From: Enterobacter sp. Bisph1 | GTDB lineage: Bacteria > Pseudomonadota > Gammaproteobacteria > Enterobacterales > Enterobacteriaceae | NCBI RefSeq assembly: GCF_000814905.1 | Contig: NZ_JXAG01000023.1 | Span: 31,195 to 95,194, forward strand | Length of the DNA: 64,000 bases | Reading direction: 5' to 3' | Part shown: piece after piece, positions 48,090 through 58,159 of the stretch | Position numbering within the stretch: the first letter of the stretch is position 1 | How the letters are laid out: each line of letters opens with the position of its first letter | Notes under the pieces: model-generated | Told to the model about the DNA's origin: nothing | The model's input: only the letters and a program-made list of their open reading frames with translations | Databases searched by the model: none | Position numbers and translations under genes: made by a program

Positions 48090-48862
48090 TCGTGCGTTGT
48101 AAATCCGTAACGTTTAAATATTTGAGAAGCCTGCGGGCCTTTTAAATAGTCATAAAACGCCGTTACCCTCGCGTTTTTATGTCCATCGATCATGGCCAGC
48201 GGGTATTCCACTTTTTGGTGCGACGCTTCCGGGAAGGTGCCGACCACTTTCACCCCTTTGCTGGCGACCGCGTCAGAGCCGTAAACAATACCTAATGGCG
48301 CTTCGTTGCGCTCGACAAGCGCCAGCGCACCGCGAACATCTTCCGCCGGTGCCAGCTTCGGCGACAATGTTTCCCAGGCGCCCAGTTTACTCAATGCCTC
48401 TTTGGCGTAAATCCCTGCCGGAACATGCTGCGGATCGCCCACCGCCAGCCGCCCGCCTTTCAGCAGTGCGTTCCAGTCGGTTTTCTCATTCACCGTGATA
48501 TCGCCCTGCGCGCTGGCTTTCGACGCGACGACGACCAGGCTGTTACCCAGCAATGTTTCACGGGTGGCGCTATCAATAGCTTTTTTGTCTACTGCGTAAT
48601 CCATCCATTTCTGATCGGCGGAGATAAACAGATCCGCCGGCGCACCCGCTTCTATCTGGCGTGCCAGGGTAGAAGACGAGGCAAAGGAAGAGACGACTTC
48701 GACGTTTTTCTCTTTTTTATACGCCGCCGCAATATCCTGCAGCGCGTTGGTCAATGACGCCGCCGCAAAAACGGTAATTTTACCTTCGTCCGCCTGAACC
48801 TGCCCGGCAAGAGAAAGGGTTAAGGTCGCCCCGGCAACAAAGCGTAACCATGTACGTGCCAT
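48086..48862 (-). CDS. modA: Molybdate-binding periplasmic protein ModA
   Basis: High-affinity molybdate/tungstate-binding protein, 258 residues. Signal peptide 1-24 (VAGATLTLSLAGQVQA). Mature domain begins DEGKITVFAAASLTNALQDI; ligand-site serines are in AAASL and SSFASSSTLARQIEAGAPAD, and VGDPQHVPAGIYA is conserved. First gene of modABC; a ModE operator lies upstream. Confidence 0.96.
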   Translation of the reverse strand: MARTWLRFVAGATLTLSLAGQVQADEGKITVFAAASLTNALQDIAAAYKKEKNVEVVSSFASSSTLARQIEAGAPADLFISADQKWMDYAVDKKAIDSATRETLLGNSLVVVASKASAQGDITVNEKTDWNALLKGGRLAVGDPQHVPAGIYAKEALSKLGAWETLSPKLAPAEDVRGALALVERNEAPLGIVYGSDAVASKGVKVVGTFPEASHQKVEYPLAMIDGHKNARVTAFYDYLKGPQASQIFKRYGFTTHE

Positions 48863-48880
48863 GCATAACTCCTGTGATTT

Positions 48881-48907
48881 TCGTTATATAGTTTTAAACA
48901 TAACGAT
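48881..48907. promoter_or_regulatory. ModE operator upstream of modA
   Basis: An inverted repeat CGTTATATA ... CATAACGAT with AT-rich centre, 20-45 bases before the modA start, matching the ModE-molybdate site of E. coli. Confidence 0.75.
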
Positions 48908-49006
48908 ATTAACAGAGTTTTCAGCCGTCAGTTACTCCCCATCAAGAAGTAGCACGTAAAACGAAATTATCGGCAGGAAGGGAGAGTTTCTTAATGGCGA
49001 AAAGAT

Positions 49007-49030
49007 AAATGCCCGCATAAGCGGGCATTC
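49007..49030 (-). terminator. Terminator after acrZ
   Basis: Stem AATGCCCGC / GCGGGCATT with a four-base loop, 12 bases past the acrZ stop; the minus-strand run after it is only moderately T-rich. Confidence 0.6.
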
Positions 49031-49041
49031 AAAAGAGGGAT

Positions 49042-49191
49042 TCAGCGTTGCTGGCGGCTTTTGTCGCGATGACCAACGCCGGAAAACAGGTTAAACACTT
49101 CACCGAGGCCGTAAATTAACCCGAGGATAATCGCCATTACCACGGGAACCATGATCACGGCAAAAACCAGACTTTTCAACAACTCAAACAT
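49042..49191 (-). CDS. acrZ: AcrAB-TolC accessory small protein AcrZ
   Basis: A 49-residue membrane peptide (formerly YbhT) that binds AcrB and adjusts the drug range of AcrAB-TolC. A single bent helix [19 protein letters not shown] then [16 protein letters not shown], with a polar tail. Nearly the same as E. coli AcrZ except in the tail. ATG 49191 is preceded by AGGAGACGACC. Confidence 0.95.
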   Translation of the reverse strand: MFELLKSLVFAVIMVPVVMAIILGLIYGLGEVFNLFSGVGHRDKSRQQR

Positions 49192-49355
49192 GGTCGTCTC
49201 CTGATATTGTGAGGGGGCCATTCTAGCCTGATTCAGGTACAAAACACTCGCCTTTTGTGCGATTGGCCTTGCCGCTTAATGCGCTATACGCCGCAGCAGG
49301 CTAGGTTTAGTGCCGGTTTTCCTTCACAATAGTTCTTTTGCCAGGATAATGCGTT

Positions 49356-50144
49356 ATGCAGGCTGAAATTCTTCTTACCCTCAAACTCCAGCAGCGTCTT
49401 TTCGCCGACCCGCGCCGTATCGCCCTGCTTAAACAGATTGTTGAAACCGGCTCGATTAGCCAGGGCGCGAAGAACGCCGGCATCAGCTATAAAAGCGCAT
49501 GGGACGCCATTAATGAGATGAACCAGCTCAGCGAGCAGACGCTGGTTGAGCGCGCCACCGGCGGCAAAGGCGGCGGCGGCGCGGTAGTCACCCGTTACGG
49601 ACAGCGCCTGATTCAGCTGTACGATCTGCTGGCGCAGATTCAGCAAAAAGCCTTCGACGTACTGAGCGACGATGATGCCCTGCCGTTAAACAGCCTGCTG
49701 GCGGCGATTTCGCGTTTCTCATTACAGACCAGCGCCCGCAATCAGTGGTTTGGCACCATTACGGCGCGCGAACATCATCTCGTGCAGCAACATGTGGAAG
49801 TCCTGCTGGCGGACGGCGAAACCCGCCTGAAAGTGGCGGTGACCGCACAAAGCGGCGAGCGCCTTGGGCTGGATGAGGGTAAAGAAGTGCTGGTGTTGCT
49901 AAAAGCGCCGTGGGTGAACATCAGCGCGGATCCCGCACGAGCCGCCGGTGCCGATAACCAGCTTAAGGGTCGTATCAGCCATATTGAGCGCGGTGAACAG
50001 CAAAGCGAAGTGCTGATGACGCTAGCGGATGGTCAGCCGCTGTGCGCCACGGTGCCAAACCAGCAGGTGGATGATTTGCATGAACAGCGCGAGGTGGTGG
50101 CATTTTTTAATGCCGATCGCGTGATTATCGCCACGTTATGCTAA
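49356..50144 (+). CDS. modE: Molybdate-dependent transcriptional regulator ModE
   Basis: A 262-residue regulator that binds molybdate and represses modABC. N-terminal winged helix (ALLKQIVETGSISQGAKNAG about 24-43, SYKSAWDAINEMN), then two Mop domains (about 125-260; ARNQWFGTITAREHH and GADNQLKGRISHIERG). Reads divergently from acrZ and modABC and is followed by modF. Confidence 0.96.
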   Translation: MQAEILLTLKLQQRLFADPRRIALLKQIVETGSISQGAKNAGISYKSAWDAINEMNQLSEQTLVERATGGKGGGGAVVTRYGQRLIQLYDLLAQIQQKAFDVLSDDDALPLNSLLAAISRFSLQTSARNQWFGTITAREHHLVQQHVEVLLADGETRLKVAVTAQSGERLGLDEGKEVLVLLKAPWVNISADPARAAGADNQLKGRISHIERGEQQSEVLMTLADGQPLCATVPNQQVDDLHEQREVVAFFNADRVIIATLC

Positions 50145-50211
50145 TCGCATTGACAAGCAAAGACATTACACGTATCCCTGAGTAACTACGCTGCAAAAAA
50201 TGGGATACACG

Positions 50212-51681
50212 ATGTCATCATTGCAAATTTCGCAAGGTACGTTTCGTCTTAGCGACACCCGCACGCTGCATATTGAACAGCTCACGCTGCGTGCGGGAGA
50301 AAGTTGGGCTTTTGTTGGCGCGAACGGTAGCGGTAAGTCGGCGCTGGCACGCGCGCTGGCTGGCGAACTGACCTTACTGCAGGGCGAGCACCGGAGCCAG
50401 TTTACCCGCCTCACCCGCCTCTCTTTCGAGCAGTTGCAAAAGCTGGTCAGCGACGAGTGGCAGCGCAACAATACCGATATGCTAAGCCCCGGAGAAGAAG
50501 ATACCGGGCGCACCACCGCCGATATTATCCAGGATGAGGTAAAAGACCCGCAGCGCTGCGCCCGGTTAGCGGAGCAGTTTGGCATCACGCATCTGCTCAC
50601 CCGGCGATTTAAATACCTATCGACGGGCGAAACCCGCAAAACGCTGCTGTGCCAGGCCCTGATGTCGACACCGGATTTACTGATCCTTGATGAACCCTTC
50701 GATGGGCTGGATGTTGATTCACGCGCCCAACTGGCGGATCTGCTGGCAACCCTGAATGCCGATGGCTATACGCTGGTACTGGTGCTCAACCGTTTCGATG
50801 AAATCCCCGATTTTGTGCAGCACGCCGGGGTGCTGGTGGATTGCGCCCTCACCGAAACCGGTGAAAAAACCGCTCTGTTGCAGCAGGCGTTAATCGCTCA
50901 GTTGGCCCACAGTGAAAAATTATCCGGTATTGTGCTGCCGGAGCCGGATGCGCCGCCCGCGCGGGAAAGTCTGACCGCAGACGCGCCGCTGATTGTGCTT
51001 AACGATGGCGTGGTCTCCTATGACGATCGTCCCATTATTAATCACCTTTCATGGGCGGTGAAGCCAAAAGAACACTGGCAGATTATCGGCCCGAACGGCG
51101 CGGGAAAATCGACGCTGCTGAGCCTGATAACCGGCGATCATCCGCAAGGTTATAGCAACGATCTGACGCTGTTTGGCCGCCGTCGCGGCAGCGGTGAAAC
51201 CATCTGGGATATCAAAAAACATATTGGTTATGTCAGCAGCAGCCTGCATCTGGACTATCGCGTTAGCACCAATGTCCGCAATGTGATCCTGTCGGGCTTT
51301 TTCGATTCGATAGGCATTTATCAGGCAGTTTCCGATAAGCAGCACAAGCTGGCGCAGCGCTGGCTGGATATTTTAGGCTTTGACGCGCGCACTGCCGACG
51401 CGCCGTTTCATAGCCTTTCGTGGGGACAACAGCGGCTGGCGCTGATTGTGCGGGCGCTGGTAAAACATCCCACATTATTGATTCTTGACGAACCGCTGCA
51501 GGGGCTTGATCCCTTAAACCGCCAGCTTATTCGCCGCTTTGTGGATGTATTAATTAGCGAAGGTGAAACCCAGCTGTTATTTGTTTCCCATCACGCCGCA
51601 GATGCGCCCGCCTGTATTACCCACCGGCTGGAATTTGTGCCCAACGGCGACGGATATCGCTATCGGCTGACACCACAATAA
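50212..51681 (+). CDS. modF: Duplicated ABC ATPase ModF
   Basis: A 489-residue cytoplasmic protein with two ABC ATPase domains, downstream of modE. Domain 1 Walker A GANGSGKSAL (about 34-43), signature STGETRKTLL, Walker B LLILDEPFDGLD. Domain 2 Walker [11 protein letters not shown], signature SLSWGQQRLALI, Walker B LLILDEPLQGLDP. Both signatures depart from LSGGQ, as in E. coli ModF. No membrane partner is known. Start ATG 50212 gives MSSLQISQGTFRL; a start at 50200 is less likely. Confidence 0.94.
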   Translation: MSSLQISQGTFRLSDTRTLHIEQLTLRAGESWAFVGANGSGKSALARALAGELTLLQGEHRSQFTRLTRLSFEQLQKLVSDEWQRNNTDMLSPGEEDTGRTTADIIQDEVKDPQRCARLAEQFGITHLLTRRFKYLSTGETRKTLLCQALMSTPDLLILDEPFDGLDVDSRAQLADLLATLNADGYTLVLVLNRFDEIPDFVQHAGVLVDCALTETGEKTALLQQALIAQLAHSEKLSGIVLPEPDAPPARESLTADAPLIVLNDGVVSYDDRPIINHLSWAVKPKEHWQIIGPNGAGKSTLLSLITGDHPQGYSNDLTLFGRRRGSGETIWDIKKHIGYVSSSLHLDYRVSTNVRNVILSGFFDSIGIYQAVSDKQHKLAQRWLDILGFDARTADAPFHSLSWGQQRLALIVRALVKHPTLLILDEPLQGLDPLNRQLIRRFVDVLISEGETQLLFVSHHAADAPACITHRLEFVPNGDGYRYRLTPQ

Positions 51682-51856
51682 TTAGGGGGATGTTCCCCCT
51701 TAGCCGGATATGATGTAATAGTCCCGCTTTAAATAAGCAACATAATAACGATCTCTGACTGGTTCGCTGGCAGCATAAAATTGTCGGCGGCCAGTTTTTG
51801 TTATGGCAAGAAAAAAACTCGTCGACGGACGGCGGGTGAATTATTACGGGACGACT

Positions 51857-52777
51857 ATGAATCAATTTCTCCGCATGACCCGCGCCGTTTCCCTGGCCGC
51901 GGCGATGTTATTGGGTTTAAACCAGGCGGCATTCGCTGAAGAAAGTGCGCAGACATCCACCTCAGCACAAGAGATGCAAATAAAGCAAGCCGTTGAAAAT
52001 ATGCAGCGCGCCAGCATTCACGGCCCGCATAAAATTGATCTCGGCGAACAGGCGGTGCTGAATCTCCCGCAAGGTTTCACTTATATTCCACCGCAGCAAG
52101 CTGCGGTATTTATGCGTGCGCTGGGTAATCGCGTTGATAACAGTTATTTTTATGGCCTGGTATTTCATGATGCGGTTTCTGGTTTTATTTCCATTGAGTA
52201 TGACAAAGCCGGTTATATCAAAGATGATGATGCCAAAGACTGGAATGCCGATGAGCTGCTGAGTAATTTGCAGGAAGGCACCAAAGCGGGCAATAAAGAG
52301 CGCAGCGAAAAAGGGATCGCGCCGATTGAGGTGCTGGGCTGGGTGGAAAAACCGGCCTATGACGAGGCAAGCCATCGCCTGATCTGGTCAGCGGCAATCC
52401 GCAATATTGGCAGTAACGTGCCGGAAAAAGAGCAGGGCGTAAACTACAACACCTATCTGCTGGGGCGTGAAGGCTATTTGTCCCTGAACCTGGTCACCGA
52501 TCGCGGTACCGTCGAGCAGGAAAAACCCCTCGCCAAAACGCTGCTCAATGCGGTGACCTTTAACGACGGCAAAAAATACAGCGACTTTAATGCCTCCACC
52601 GACAAGATTGCTGAATATGGCCTGGCGGCGCTGATTGGCGGTCTGGCGGCGAAGAAACTGGGGCTGCTGGCGCTGATTGGCGTGACGCTGTTGAAGTTCT
52701 GGAAGCTGGCGGCAATCGCCGTGGCGGCCTTCGCGATGGGTGTCAAAAAATTGCTGTTTCGCAAAAAAGCCGAATAA
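51857..52777 (+). CDS. DUF2167 domain membrane-anchored protein
   Basis: A 306-residue DUF2167 protein. Signal peptide about 1-26 (FLRMTRAVSLAAAMLLGLNQAAFAEE), a soluble periplasmic domain with LNLPQGFTYIPPQQAAVFMRAL, YFYGLVFHD and VNYNTYLLGREGYLSLNLV, then two hydrophobic helices near the C-terminus (about 254-290) and a basic end (KKLLFRKKAE). Start ATG 51857 is chosen because it yields the signal peptide; the frame is open from 51803. The stop lies three bases before the next gene, a site-2 protease. The function of DUF2167 is unknown; the pair is absent between modF and galE of E. coli K-12. Confidence 0.85.
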   Translation: MNQFLRMTRAVSLAAAMLLGLNQAAFAEESAQTSTSAQEMQIKQAVENMQRASIHGPHKIDLGEQAVLNLPQGFTYIPPQQAAVFMRALGNRVDNSYFYGLVFHDAVSGFISIEYDKAGYIKDDDAKDWNADELLSNLQEGTKAGNKERSEKGIAPIEVLGWVEKPAYDEASHRLIWSAAIRNIGSNVPEKEQGVNYNTYLLGREGYLSLNLVTDRGTVEQEKPLAKTLLNAVTFNDGKKYSDFNASTDKIAEYGLAALIGGLAAKKLGLLALIGVTLLKFWKLAAIAVAAFAMGVKKLLFRKKAE

Positions 52778-52780
52778 GCC

Positions 52781-53476
52781 ATGAGCCTGCTGTTGCTGCT
52801 GTTAAAAGGAGCCAGCCTCGGAAAATTTTTTCTTTCAGGGGCGACAATGCTGCTGTCGATAGCTACTTATGCCCTTGCCTTCGGCTGGCCCTATTCGACA
52901 GGATTTGTGCTGCTGCTGTTTTTCCATGAGCTGGGGCACTATCTGGCGGCGCGCCAGCGCGGCCTGGACACCGGCCTGCCGATGTTTATCCCTTTCGTCG
53001 GGGCATGGATCGCGCTCAAAGATGAGATCCCGGATGCGGAAACAGAAGCCTGGGTCGGTATTGCCGGCCCGCTGCTCGGCTCGCTGGCCGCCCTCGCCTG
53101 TTACTACCTGGCGGAGTATTACGCCAGTTCGTTGCTGATGGCGGTAGCCTTTTCGGGTTTTGTCCTTAATCTGTTTAATCTGATTCCGGTGCCGCCGCTG
53201 GATGGCGGACGCATTAGCGTCGCCATCTCCCGCAAGCTGTGGTATCCCGGTATTCCTTTGCTGCTGGCTTGCTTCTGGCTGCATCCCAATCCGCTGTTGC
53301 TGGTGGTCTGTTTTCTCGCCGCGTCGCAAATGTGGGCACGGCGTCATGAAACGCCCGTTATCGATACGCTTACCCCTGGCAAACGTCTGGAATATGCGCT
53401 TTTGTACTTCGGGCTGATTGCCTGGCTCTCTCTGATGACTTATAACCTGCACCAGGCGTTATCCGGCTTTCGCTGA
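52781..53476 (+). CDS. Site-2 protease family (M50) membrane metalloprotease
   Basis: A 231-residue membrane protein with the zinc-protease motif HELGH in LFFHELGHYLAARQRG (about 48-63) and the second ligand motif NLIPVPPLDGGR (about 130-141), which define M50 site-2 proteases. Six or so hydrophobic segments are visible and the active site lies within the membrane. It begins three bases after the DUF2167 gene, so the two are co-transcribed; DUF2167 might be its substrate or partner. The substrate is unknown. Confidence 0.85.
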   Translation: MSLLLLLLKGASLGKFFLSGATMLLSIATYALAFGWPYSTGFVLLLFFHELGHYLAARQRGLDTGLPMFIPFVGAWIALKDEIPDAETEAWVGIAGPLLGSLAALACYYLAEYYASSLLMAVAFSGFVLNLFNLIPVPPLDGGRISVAISRKLWYPGIPLLLACFWLHPNPLLLVVCFLAASQMWARRHETPVIDTLTPGKRLEYALLYFGLIAWLSLMTYNLHQALSGFR

Positions 53477-53540
53477 GAACGTCTGCGTTGCCACGCCGCA
53501 ACGAAACCATTTTCAGATTTTTTACTTCATACTGGATGAC

Positions 53541-53561
53541 GCCCGGTTTACCGGGTTTTTT
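53541..53561 (+). terminator. Terminator before galE
   Basis: Stem CCCGG / CCGGG with a four-base loop followed by six T residues; ends the DUF2167/protease transcript. Confidence 0.65.
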
Positions 53562-53599
53562 CTGGGATGCAGAGGCATAACGGTAGCGTAGAACAATGA

Positions 53600-53615
53600 G
53601 TGTAAACGATTCCAC
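53600..53615. promoter_or_regulatory. External gal operator OE
   Basis: GTGTAAACGATTCCAC, identical to the E. coli galOE sequence as I recall it, followed by a CRP-like GTGTCACA and a -10-like TATGCT (53650-53656) of the gal promoters. Confidence 0.88.
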
Positions 53616-53693
53616 TAATTTATCCCGTGTCACAGTTTTGACCGCTCTGTTATGCTAAGGTCTACTCATATTAAATGCTTTATGGAGGGAATT

Positions 53694-54710
53694 ATGCGAG
53701 TTCTGGTTACCGGTGGTAGCGGTTACATTGGAAGTCATACATGTGTCCAGCTGCTGCAAAATGGTCACGACGTCATTATCCTCGACAATCTTTGTAACAG
53801 TAAGCGCAGCGTACTGAATGAAATCGAACGCTTTGGTGGAAAATCCGCGCTGTTTGTTGAAGGTGATATCCGTGATGAAGCGCTGCTTGCGGAAATCCTC
53901 CATGATCATGCTATTGAGGCGGTCATTCACTTCGCCGGGCTGAAAGCCGTTGGCGAGTCGGTCGCGAAGCCGCTGGAATATTATGACAACAACGTCAACG
54001 GCACGCTGCGCCTGATTAACGCTATGCGCGCCGCCAACGTGAAAAACTTCATCTTTAGCTCATCCGCCACCGTTTATGGCGACCAGCCGAAAATCCCTTA
54101 TGTCGAAAGTTTCCCGACCGGCACCCCGCAAAGCCCTTACGGCAAAAGCAAACTGATGGTCGAACAGATCCTCACCGACCTGCAAAAAGCGCAGCCGGAC
54201 TGGAGCATCGCCCTGCTGCGCTACTTCAACCCGGTTGGCGCGCACCCGTCAGGCGATATGGGCGAAGATCCGCAGGGCATCCCGAATAACCTGATGCCGT
54301 ATATCGCTCAGGTTGCTGTCGGTCGCCGCGACTCGCTGGCCATTTTCGGTAGCGACTATCCGACACCGGACGGCACCGGCGTACGTGACTATATCCACGT
54401 AATGGACCTGGCCGATGGCCACGTTGCCGCGATGCAGCAGCTGGCGGGTAAGCCGGGCGTGCATATTTATAATCTTGGCGCGGGCGTTGGCAGCAGCGTG
54501 CTCGATGTGGTGAATGCCTTTAGTAAAGCCTGCGGTAAACCGGTGGCCTGGCACTATGCGCCGCGCCGCGATGGCGATCTCCCGGCCTACTGGGCCGATG
54601 CCAGCAAAGCAGCGAAAGAGCTGAACTGGCACGTAACGCGAACCCTTGACGAAATGGCAGAAGATACCTGGCGCTGGCAGTCACGCCATCCGCAAGGCTA
54701 TCCCGATTAA
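53694..54710 (+). CDS. galE: UDP-glucose 4-epimerase GalE
   Basis: Interconverts UDP-galactose and UDP-glucose with bound NAD. 338 residues, same as E. coli. Rossmann motif [11 protein letters not shown] (about 4-14), catalytic S124 in SSSATVYG and the YxxxK pair in [13 protein letters not shown] (Y149/K153). Start ATG 53694 follows GGAGGG; the frame upstream to 53652 is promoter sequence. First gene of galETKM. Confidence 0.97.
   Translation: MRVLVTGGSGYIGSHTCVQLLQNGHDVIILDNLCNSKRSVLNEIERFGGKSALFVEGDIRDEALLAEILHDHAIEAVIHFAGLKAVGESVAKPLEYYDNNVNGTLRLINAMRAANVKNFIFSSSATVYGDQPKIPYVESFPTGTPQSPYGKSKLMVEQILTDLQKAQPDWSIALLRYFNPVGAHPSGDMGEDPQGIPNNLMPYIAQVAVGRRDSLAIFGSDYPTPDGTGVRDYIHVMDLADGHVAAMQQLAGKPGVHIYNLGAGVGSSVLDVVNAFSKACGKPVAWHYAPRRDGDLPAYWADASKAAKELNWHVTRTLDEMAEDTWRWQSRHPQGYPD
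53713..53728. promoter_or_regulatory. Internal gal operator OI inside galE
   Basis: GTGGTAGCGGTTACAT, the E. coli galOI sequence, inside the galE codons for the NAD-binding loop. With OE it allows GalR-dependent looping. Confidence 0.85.
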
Positions 54711-54720
54711 AGGAATGGCA

Positions 54721-55767
54721 ATGACGCAATTTAATCCGGTCGATCATCCACATCGCCGCTACAATCCGCTCACCGGTCAGTGGATTCTGGTTTCTCCCCA
54801 TCGCGCAAAACGCCCCTGGCAAGGGGCGCAAGAGACGCCGGCGAAACAGACCCTGCCGAAACACGATCCGGACTGCTTCCTCTGTCCGGGCAATACCCGC
54901 GTAACCGGCGATAAAAACCCGGATTACACCGGCACCTATGTGTTCACCAACGATTTTGCCGCGTTGATGACCGACACGCCTGACGCGCCCGAAAGCCACG
55001 ATCCGCTGATGCGCAGCCAGAGTGCTCGCGGCACCAGCCGGGTTATCTGCTTTTCGCCGGATCACAGCAAAACGCTGCCGGAACTGAGCGTTGATGCGCT
55101 GGAAGTGGTGGTCGAAACCTGGCAGCAACAAACCGCCGAACTCGGTCAGCACTATCCGTGGGTACAGGTATTCGAGAACAAAGGCGCGGCGATGGGATGT
55201 TCCAACCCCCATCCCCACGGTCAGGTGTGGGCGAACAGCTTCCTGCCAAATGAAGTGGAGCGCGAAGATCGCCTGCAGCGCGACTATTTTGCCGAGCATC
55301 ACTCCCCGATGCTGCTGGACTACGTTCAGCGCGAACTGAAAGACGGCAGCCGTACGGTGGTGGAAACCGAGCACTGGCTGGCGGTGGTGCCCTACTGGGC
55401 GGCCTGGCCCTTCGAAACGCTGCTGTTGCCGAAAGCGCAGATCCAGCGTATTACCGATCTTACTGATGAACAGCGCCGCGACTTAGCGCTGGCATTGAAA
55501 AAATTGACCAGCCGCTACGATAACCTGTTCCAGTGCTCGTTCCCCTACTCAATGGGCTGGCACGGCGCACCGTTTAACGGCGAAGAGAATAGCCACTGGC
55601 AGCTGCATGCCCATTTCTATCCGCCGCTGCTGCGCTCCGCCACGGTGCGTAAATTTATGGTCGGTTATGAAATGCTTGCCGAAACCCAGCGCGACCTGAC
55701 GGCGGAACAAGCCGCCGAGCGACTGCGCGCAGTCAGTGATATTCATTTTCGCGAATCCGGAGAATAA
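54721..55767 (+). CDS. galT: Galactose-1-phosphate uridylyltransferase GalT
   Basis: Transfers UMP between UDP-glucose and galactose 1-phosphate. 348 residues. The active-site HPH triad is in [13 protein letters not shown] (H166 the likely nucleophile), and zinc ligands include C52/C55 in CFLCPG and H115. Ten bases after galE with AAAGGAATGGCA as ribosome-binding site. Confidence 0.97.
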   Translation: MTQFNPVDHPHRRYNPLTGQWILVSPHRAKRPWQGAQETPAKQTLPKHDPDCFLCPGNTRVTGDKNPDYTGTYVFTNDFAALMTDTPDAPESHDPLMRSQSARGTSRVICFSPDHSKTLPELSVDALEVVVETWQQQTAELGQHYPWVQVFENKGAAMGCSNPHPHGQVWANSFLPNEVEREDRLQRDYFAEHHSPMLLDYVQRELKDGSRTVVETEHWLAVVPYWAAWPFETLLLPKAQIQRITDLTDEQRRDLALALKKLTSRYDNLFQCSFPYSMGWHGAPFNGEENSHWQLHAHFYPPLLRSATVRKFMVGYEMLAETQRDLTAEQAAERLRAVSDIHFRESGE

Positions 55768-55769
55768 CA

Positions 55770-56918
55770 ATGAGTCTGAAAGAGAACACACAATCCCTGT
55801 TTGCTGAAAAATTTGGCTACCCTGCCACCCACACCATTCAGGCACCGGGACGCGTGAATCTGATTGGGGAGCACACCGACTATAACGACGGTTTTGTCCT
55901 GCCCTGCGCCATTGATTACCAGACGGTGATTAGCTGCGCTGCGCGTAACGATCGCACCGTGCGGGTTATTGCCGCCGATTACGACAACCAGAGCGATGAA
56001 TTCTCCCTCGATGAAGCCATCGTGACGCACGACACGCAACAGTGGTCAAACTATGTGCGCGGCGTGGTGAAACATCTGCAAAAACGCGACGCCGGTTTTG
56101 GCGGCGCGGATCTGGTGATCAGCGGTAACGTGCCGCAGGGCGCGGGTCTGAGCTCTTCCGCCTCGCTGGAAGTGGCGGTCGGCACGGTTTTCCAGCAGCT
56201 TTATCATCTGCCGCTGGATGGCGCGCAAATTGCCCTAAACGGTCAGGAAGCGGAAAACCAGTTTGTCGGCTGTAACTGCGGCATTATGGATCAGCTTATC
56301 TCTGCGCTCGGCAAAAAAGGCAGCGCGCTGCTGATCGACTGCCGCTCGCTGGGCACCAAAGCGGTGTCGATGCCACAAGGCGTGGCAATCGTTATTATCA
56401 ACAGTAACTTCAAACGTACGCTGGTGGGCAGCGAGTACAATACTCGCCGCCAGCAGTGTGAAACCGGCGCGCGTTTCTTCCAGCAAAAAGCCCTGCGCGA
56501 TGTCAGCCTCGATCAGTTCAATGCGGTAGCCAACGAGCTGGATCCGCTGGTCGCTAAACGCGTGCGTCATGTTCTGACAGAAAATGCCCGCACCGTTGAA
56601 GCCGCGACGGCGCTGGAGAAAGGCGATCTACAACGTATGGGCGTGCTGATGGCGGAATCTCACGCCTCGATGCGCGATGATTTTGAAATTACCGTGCCGC
56701 AAATTGATACGCTGGTAGAAATTGTCAAAGAGACAATTGGCGATCAAGGCGGCGTGCGTATGACCGGCGGCGGCTTTGGCGGCTGTATCGTCGCGCTGGT
56801 GCCTGAAGCGCTGGTACCGACGGTGAAACAGGCGGTAGAGAGCCAGTACGAAGCGAAAACGGGGATCAAAGAAACCTTCTACGTTTGTAAACCATCACAG
56901 GGAGCAGGACAGTGCTAA
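55770..56918 (+). CDS. galK: Galactokinase GalK
   Basis: Phosphorylates galactose at C1. 382 residues; signature [19 protein letters not shown] (about 29-47), ATP-binding [17 protein letters not shown] (about 112-128) and C-terminal [18 protein letters not shown]. Two bases after galT; overlaps galM by seven bases. Confidence 0.97.
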   Translation: MSLKENTQSLFAEKFGYPATHTIQAPGRVNLIGEHTDYNDGFVLPCAIDYQTVISCAARNDRTVRVIAADYDNQSDEFSLDEAIVTHDTQQWSNYVRGVVKHLQKRDAGFGGADLVISGNVPQGAGLSSSASLEVAVGTVFQQLYHLPLDGAQIALNGQEAENQFVGCNCGIMDQLISALGKKGSALLIDCRSLGTKAVSMPQGVAIVIINSNFKRTLVGSEYNTRRQQCETGARFFQQKALRDVSLDQFNAVANELDPLVAKRVRHVLTENARTVEAATALEKGDLQRMGVLMAESHASMRDDFEITVPQIDTLVEIVKETIGDQGGVRMTGGGFGGCIVALVPEALVPTVKQAVESQYEAKTGIKETFYVCKPSQGAGQC

Positions 56919-57952
56919 ACGAAACGTGTGTCGCAGCCCCGGACGGGCTGCCTTTTCGCCTGATCACCCTGCGTAATAACGCCGGGATGGTCGTAACATT
57001 AATGGACTGGGGCGCGACGCTGTTATCCGCGCGCGTGCCGCTGGCTGATGGTTCCGTACGCGAAACGCTGCTCGGCTGCGCGACGCCGGAACACTATTTA
57101 GAACAGACCGCTTACCTCGGCGCGTCTATTGGTCGCTACGCCAACCGCATCGCCAACAGCCGTTTCGCGCTGAATGGCCATACCTATACGTTGTTGCCAA
57201 GCCAGGGCGAAAATCAGCTGCATGGCGGGCCGGAAGGCTTTGATAAACGCCGCTGGTCCATCGAACGGCAGAATGATAACGAAGTGGTGTTCTTCCTCAA
57301 TTCGCCGGACGGCGATCAGGGCTATCCGGGCAATGTGCACGCCCGCGCGCACTTCCGCCTCGGCGATGACAATCGGCTGGCCATTGAATACCGCGCCACC
57401 ACCGATAAGCCTTGCCCGGTAAACCTGACCAATCACGCCTATTTTAACCTTGATGGCGAACAGGATGACGTCCGCAACCACACGCTACAGTTGCTGGCGG
57501 ATAGCTATCTGCCGGTGGACGAGATGGGCATCCCAACGGATGGCCTGAAAGAGGTGGCGCAGACCAGTTTTGATTTCCGCACACCAAAAACCATCGCCGA
57601 GGATTTCCTCACAGAGGACGACCAGCGGGTAGTGAAAGGCTACGACCACGCCTTTATGCTGCAGGCGAAAGGCGATGTCAGCCAGCCGGCGGCGCATCTG
57701 TGGTCGGCGGATAAGCGGCTGCAAATGACGGTTTATACCAGCGCCCCGGCGCTGCAGTTCTATTCTGGTAATTTCCTCGAAGGAACGCCTGCGCGCGGCG
57801 GCAAAACCTACAGTCAGTGGCAAGGTCTGGCGCTGGAAAGTGAGTTTTTGCCCGACAGCCCGAATCGGCCGGACTTCCCGCAGCCCGACTGTTTTTTACT
57901 CCCCGGCGATGTCTATGTCAGCCTGACGGAATATCACTTTATTCCCCAGTAA
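56912..57952 (+). CDS. galM: Galactose mutarotase (aldose 1-epimerase) GalM
   Basis: Equilibrates alpha and beta galactose so that GalK can use it. 346 residues. Substrate-binding residues lie in [22 protein letters not shown] (H of LHGG), [13 protein letters not shown] (catalytic His) and YSGNFLEG; the catalytic Glu is in [18 protein letters not shown]. Last gene of galETKM, followed by a terminator. Confidence 0.96.
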   Translation: MLNETCVAAPDGLPFRLITLRNNAGMVVTLMDWGATLLSARVPLADGSVRETLLGCATPEHYLEQTAYLGASIGRYANRIANSRFALNGHTYTLLPSQGENQLHGGPEGFDKRRWSIERQNDNEVVFFLNSPDGDQGYPGNVHARAHFRLGDDNRLAIEYRATTDKPCPVNLTNHAYFNLDGEQDDVRNHTLQLLADSYLPVDEMGIPTDGLKEVAQTSFDFRTPKTIAEDFLTEDDQRVVKGYDHAFMLQAKGDVSQPAAHLWSADKRLQMTVYTSAPALQFYSGNFLEGTPARGGKTYSQWQGLALESEFLPDSPNRPDFPQPDCFLLPGDVYVSLTEYHFIPQ

Positions 57953-57959
57953 TTCCCCC

Positions 57960-57986
57960 GCCCTCCTTGTAGAGGGCTTTTTTTTG
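57960..57986 (+). terminator. Terminator of the gal operon
   Basis: Stem GCCCTC / GAGGGC with a six-base loop and eight T residues. Confidence 0.85.
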
Positions 57987-58116
57987 CGCTTTTTGCTGAA
58001 ATAAGCGCCACTTATCGACAAAAGCATAACCCCTGGTTCACAAGCACCTTACACTCTGCGCCTATTTTCGCTATGGTTATGGGTAATCGTTGCCGGGGTT
58101 GCACCCCGACAATATA

Positions 58117-58135
58117 ATGAGAATTGTTATCATTC
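58117..58135. promoter_or_regulatory. Fur box upstream of gpmA
   Basis: AATGAGAATTGTTATCATT, a close match to the Fur consensus GATAATGATAATCATTATC, 25 bases before the start; gpmA is a reported Fur target in E. coli. Confidence 0.75.
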
Positions 58136-58159
58136 AATCAGGCTCACAGGAGTATGTGT

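Noticed and set aside
54520..55374. Minus-strand frame of 284 codons
   Set aside because: Antisense to the end of galE and the first part of galT; no independent support.
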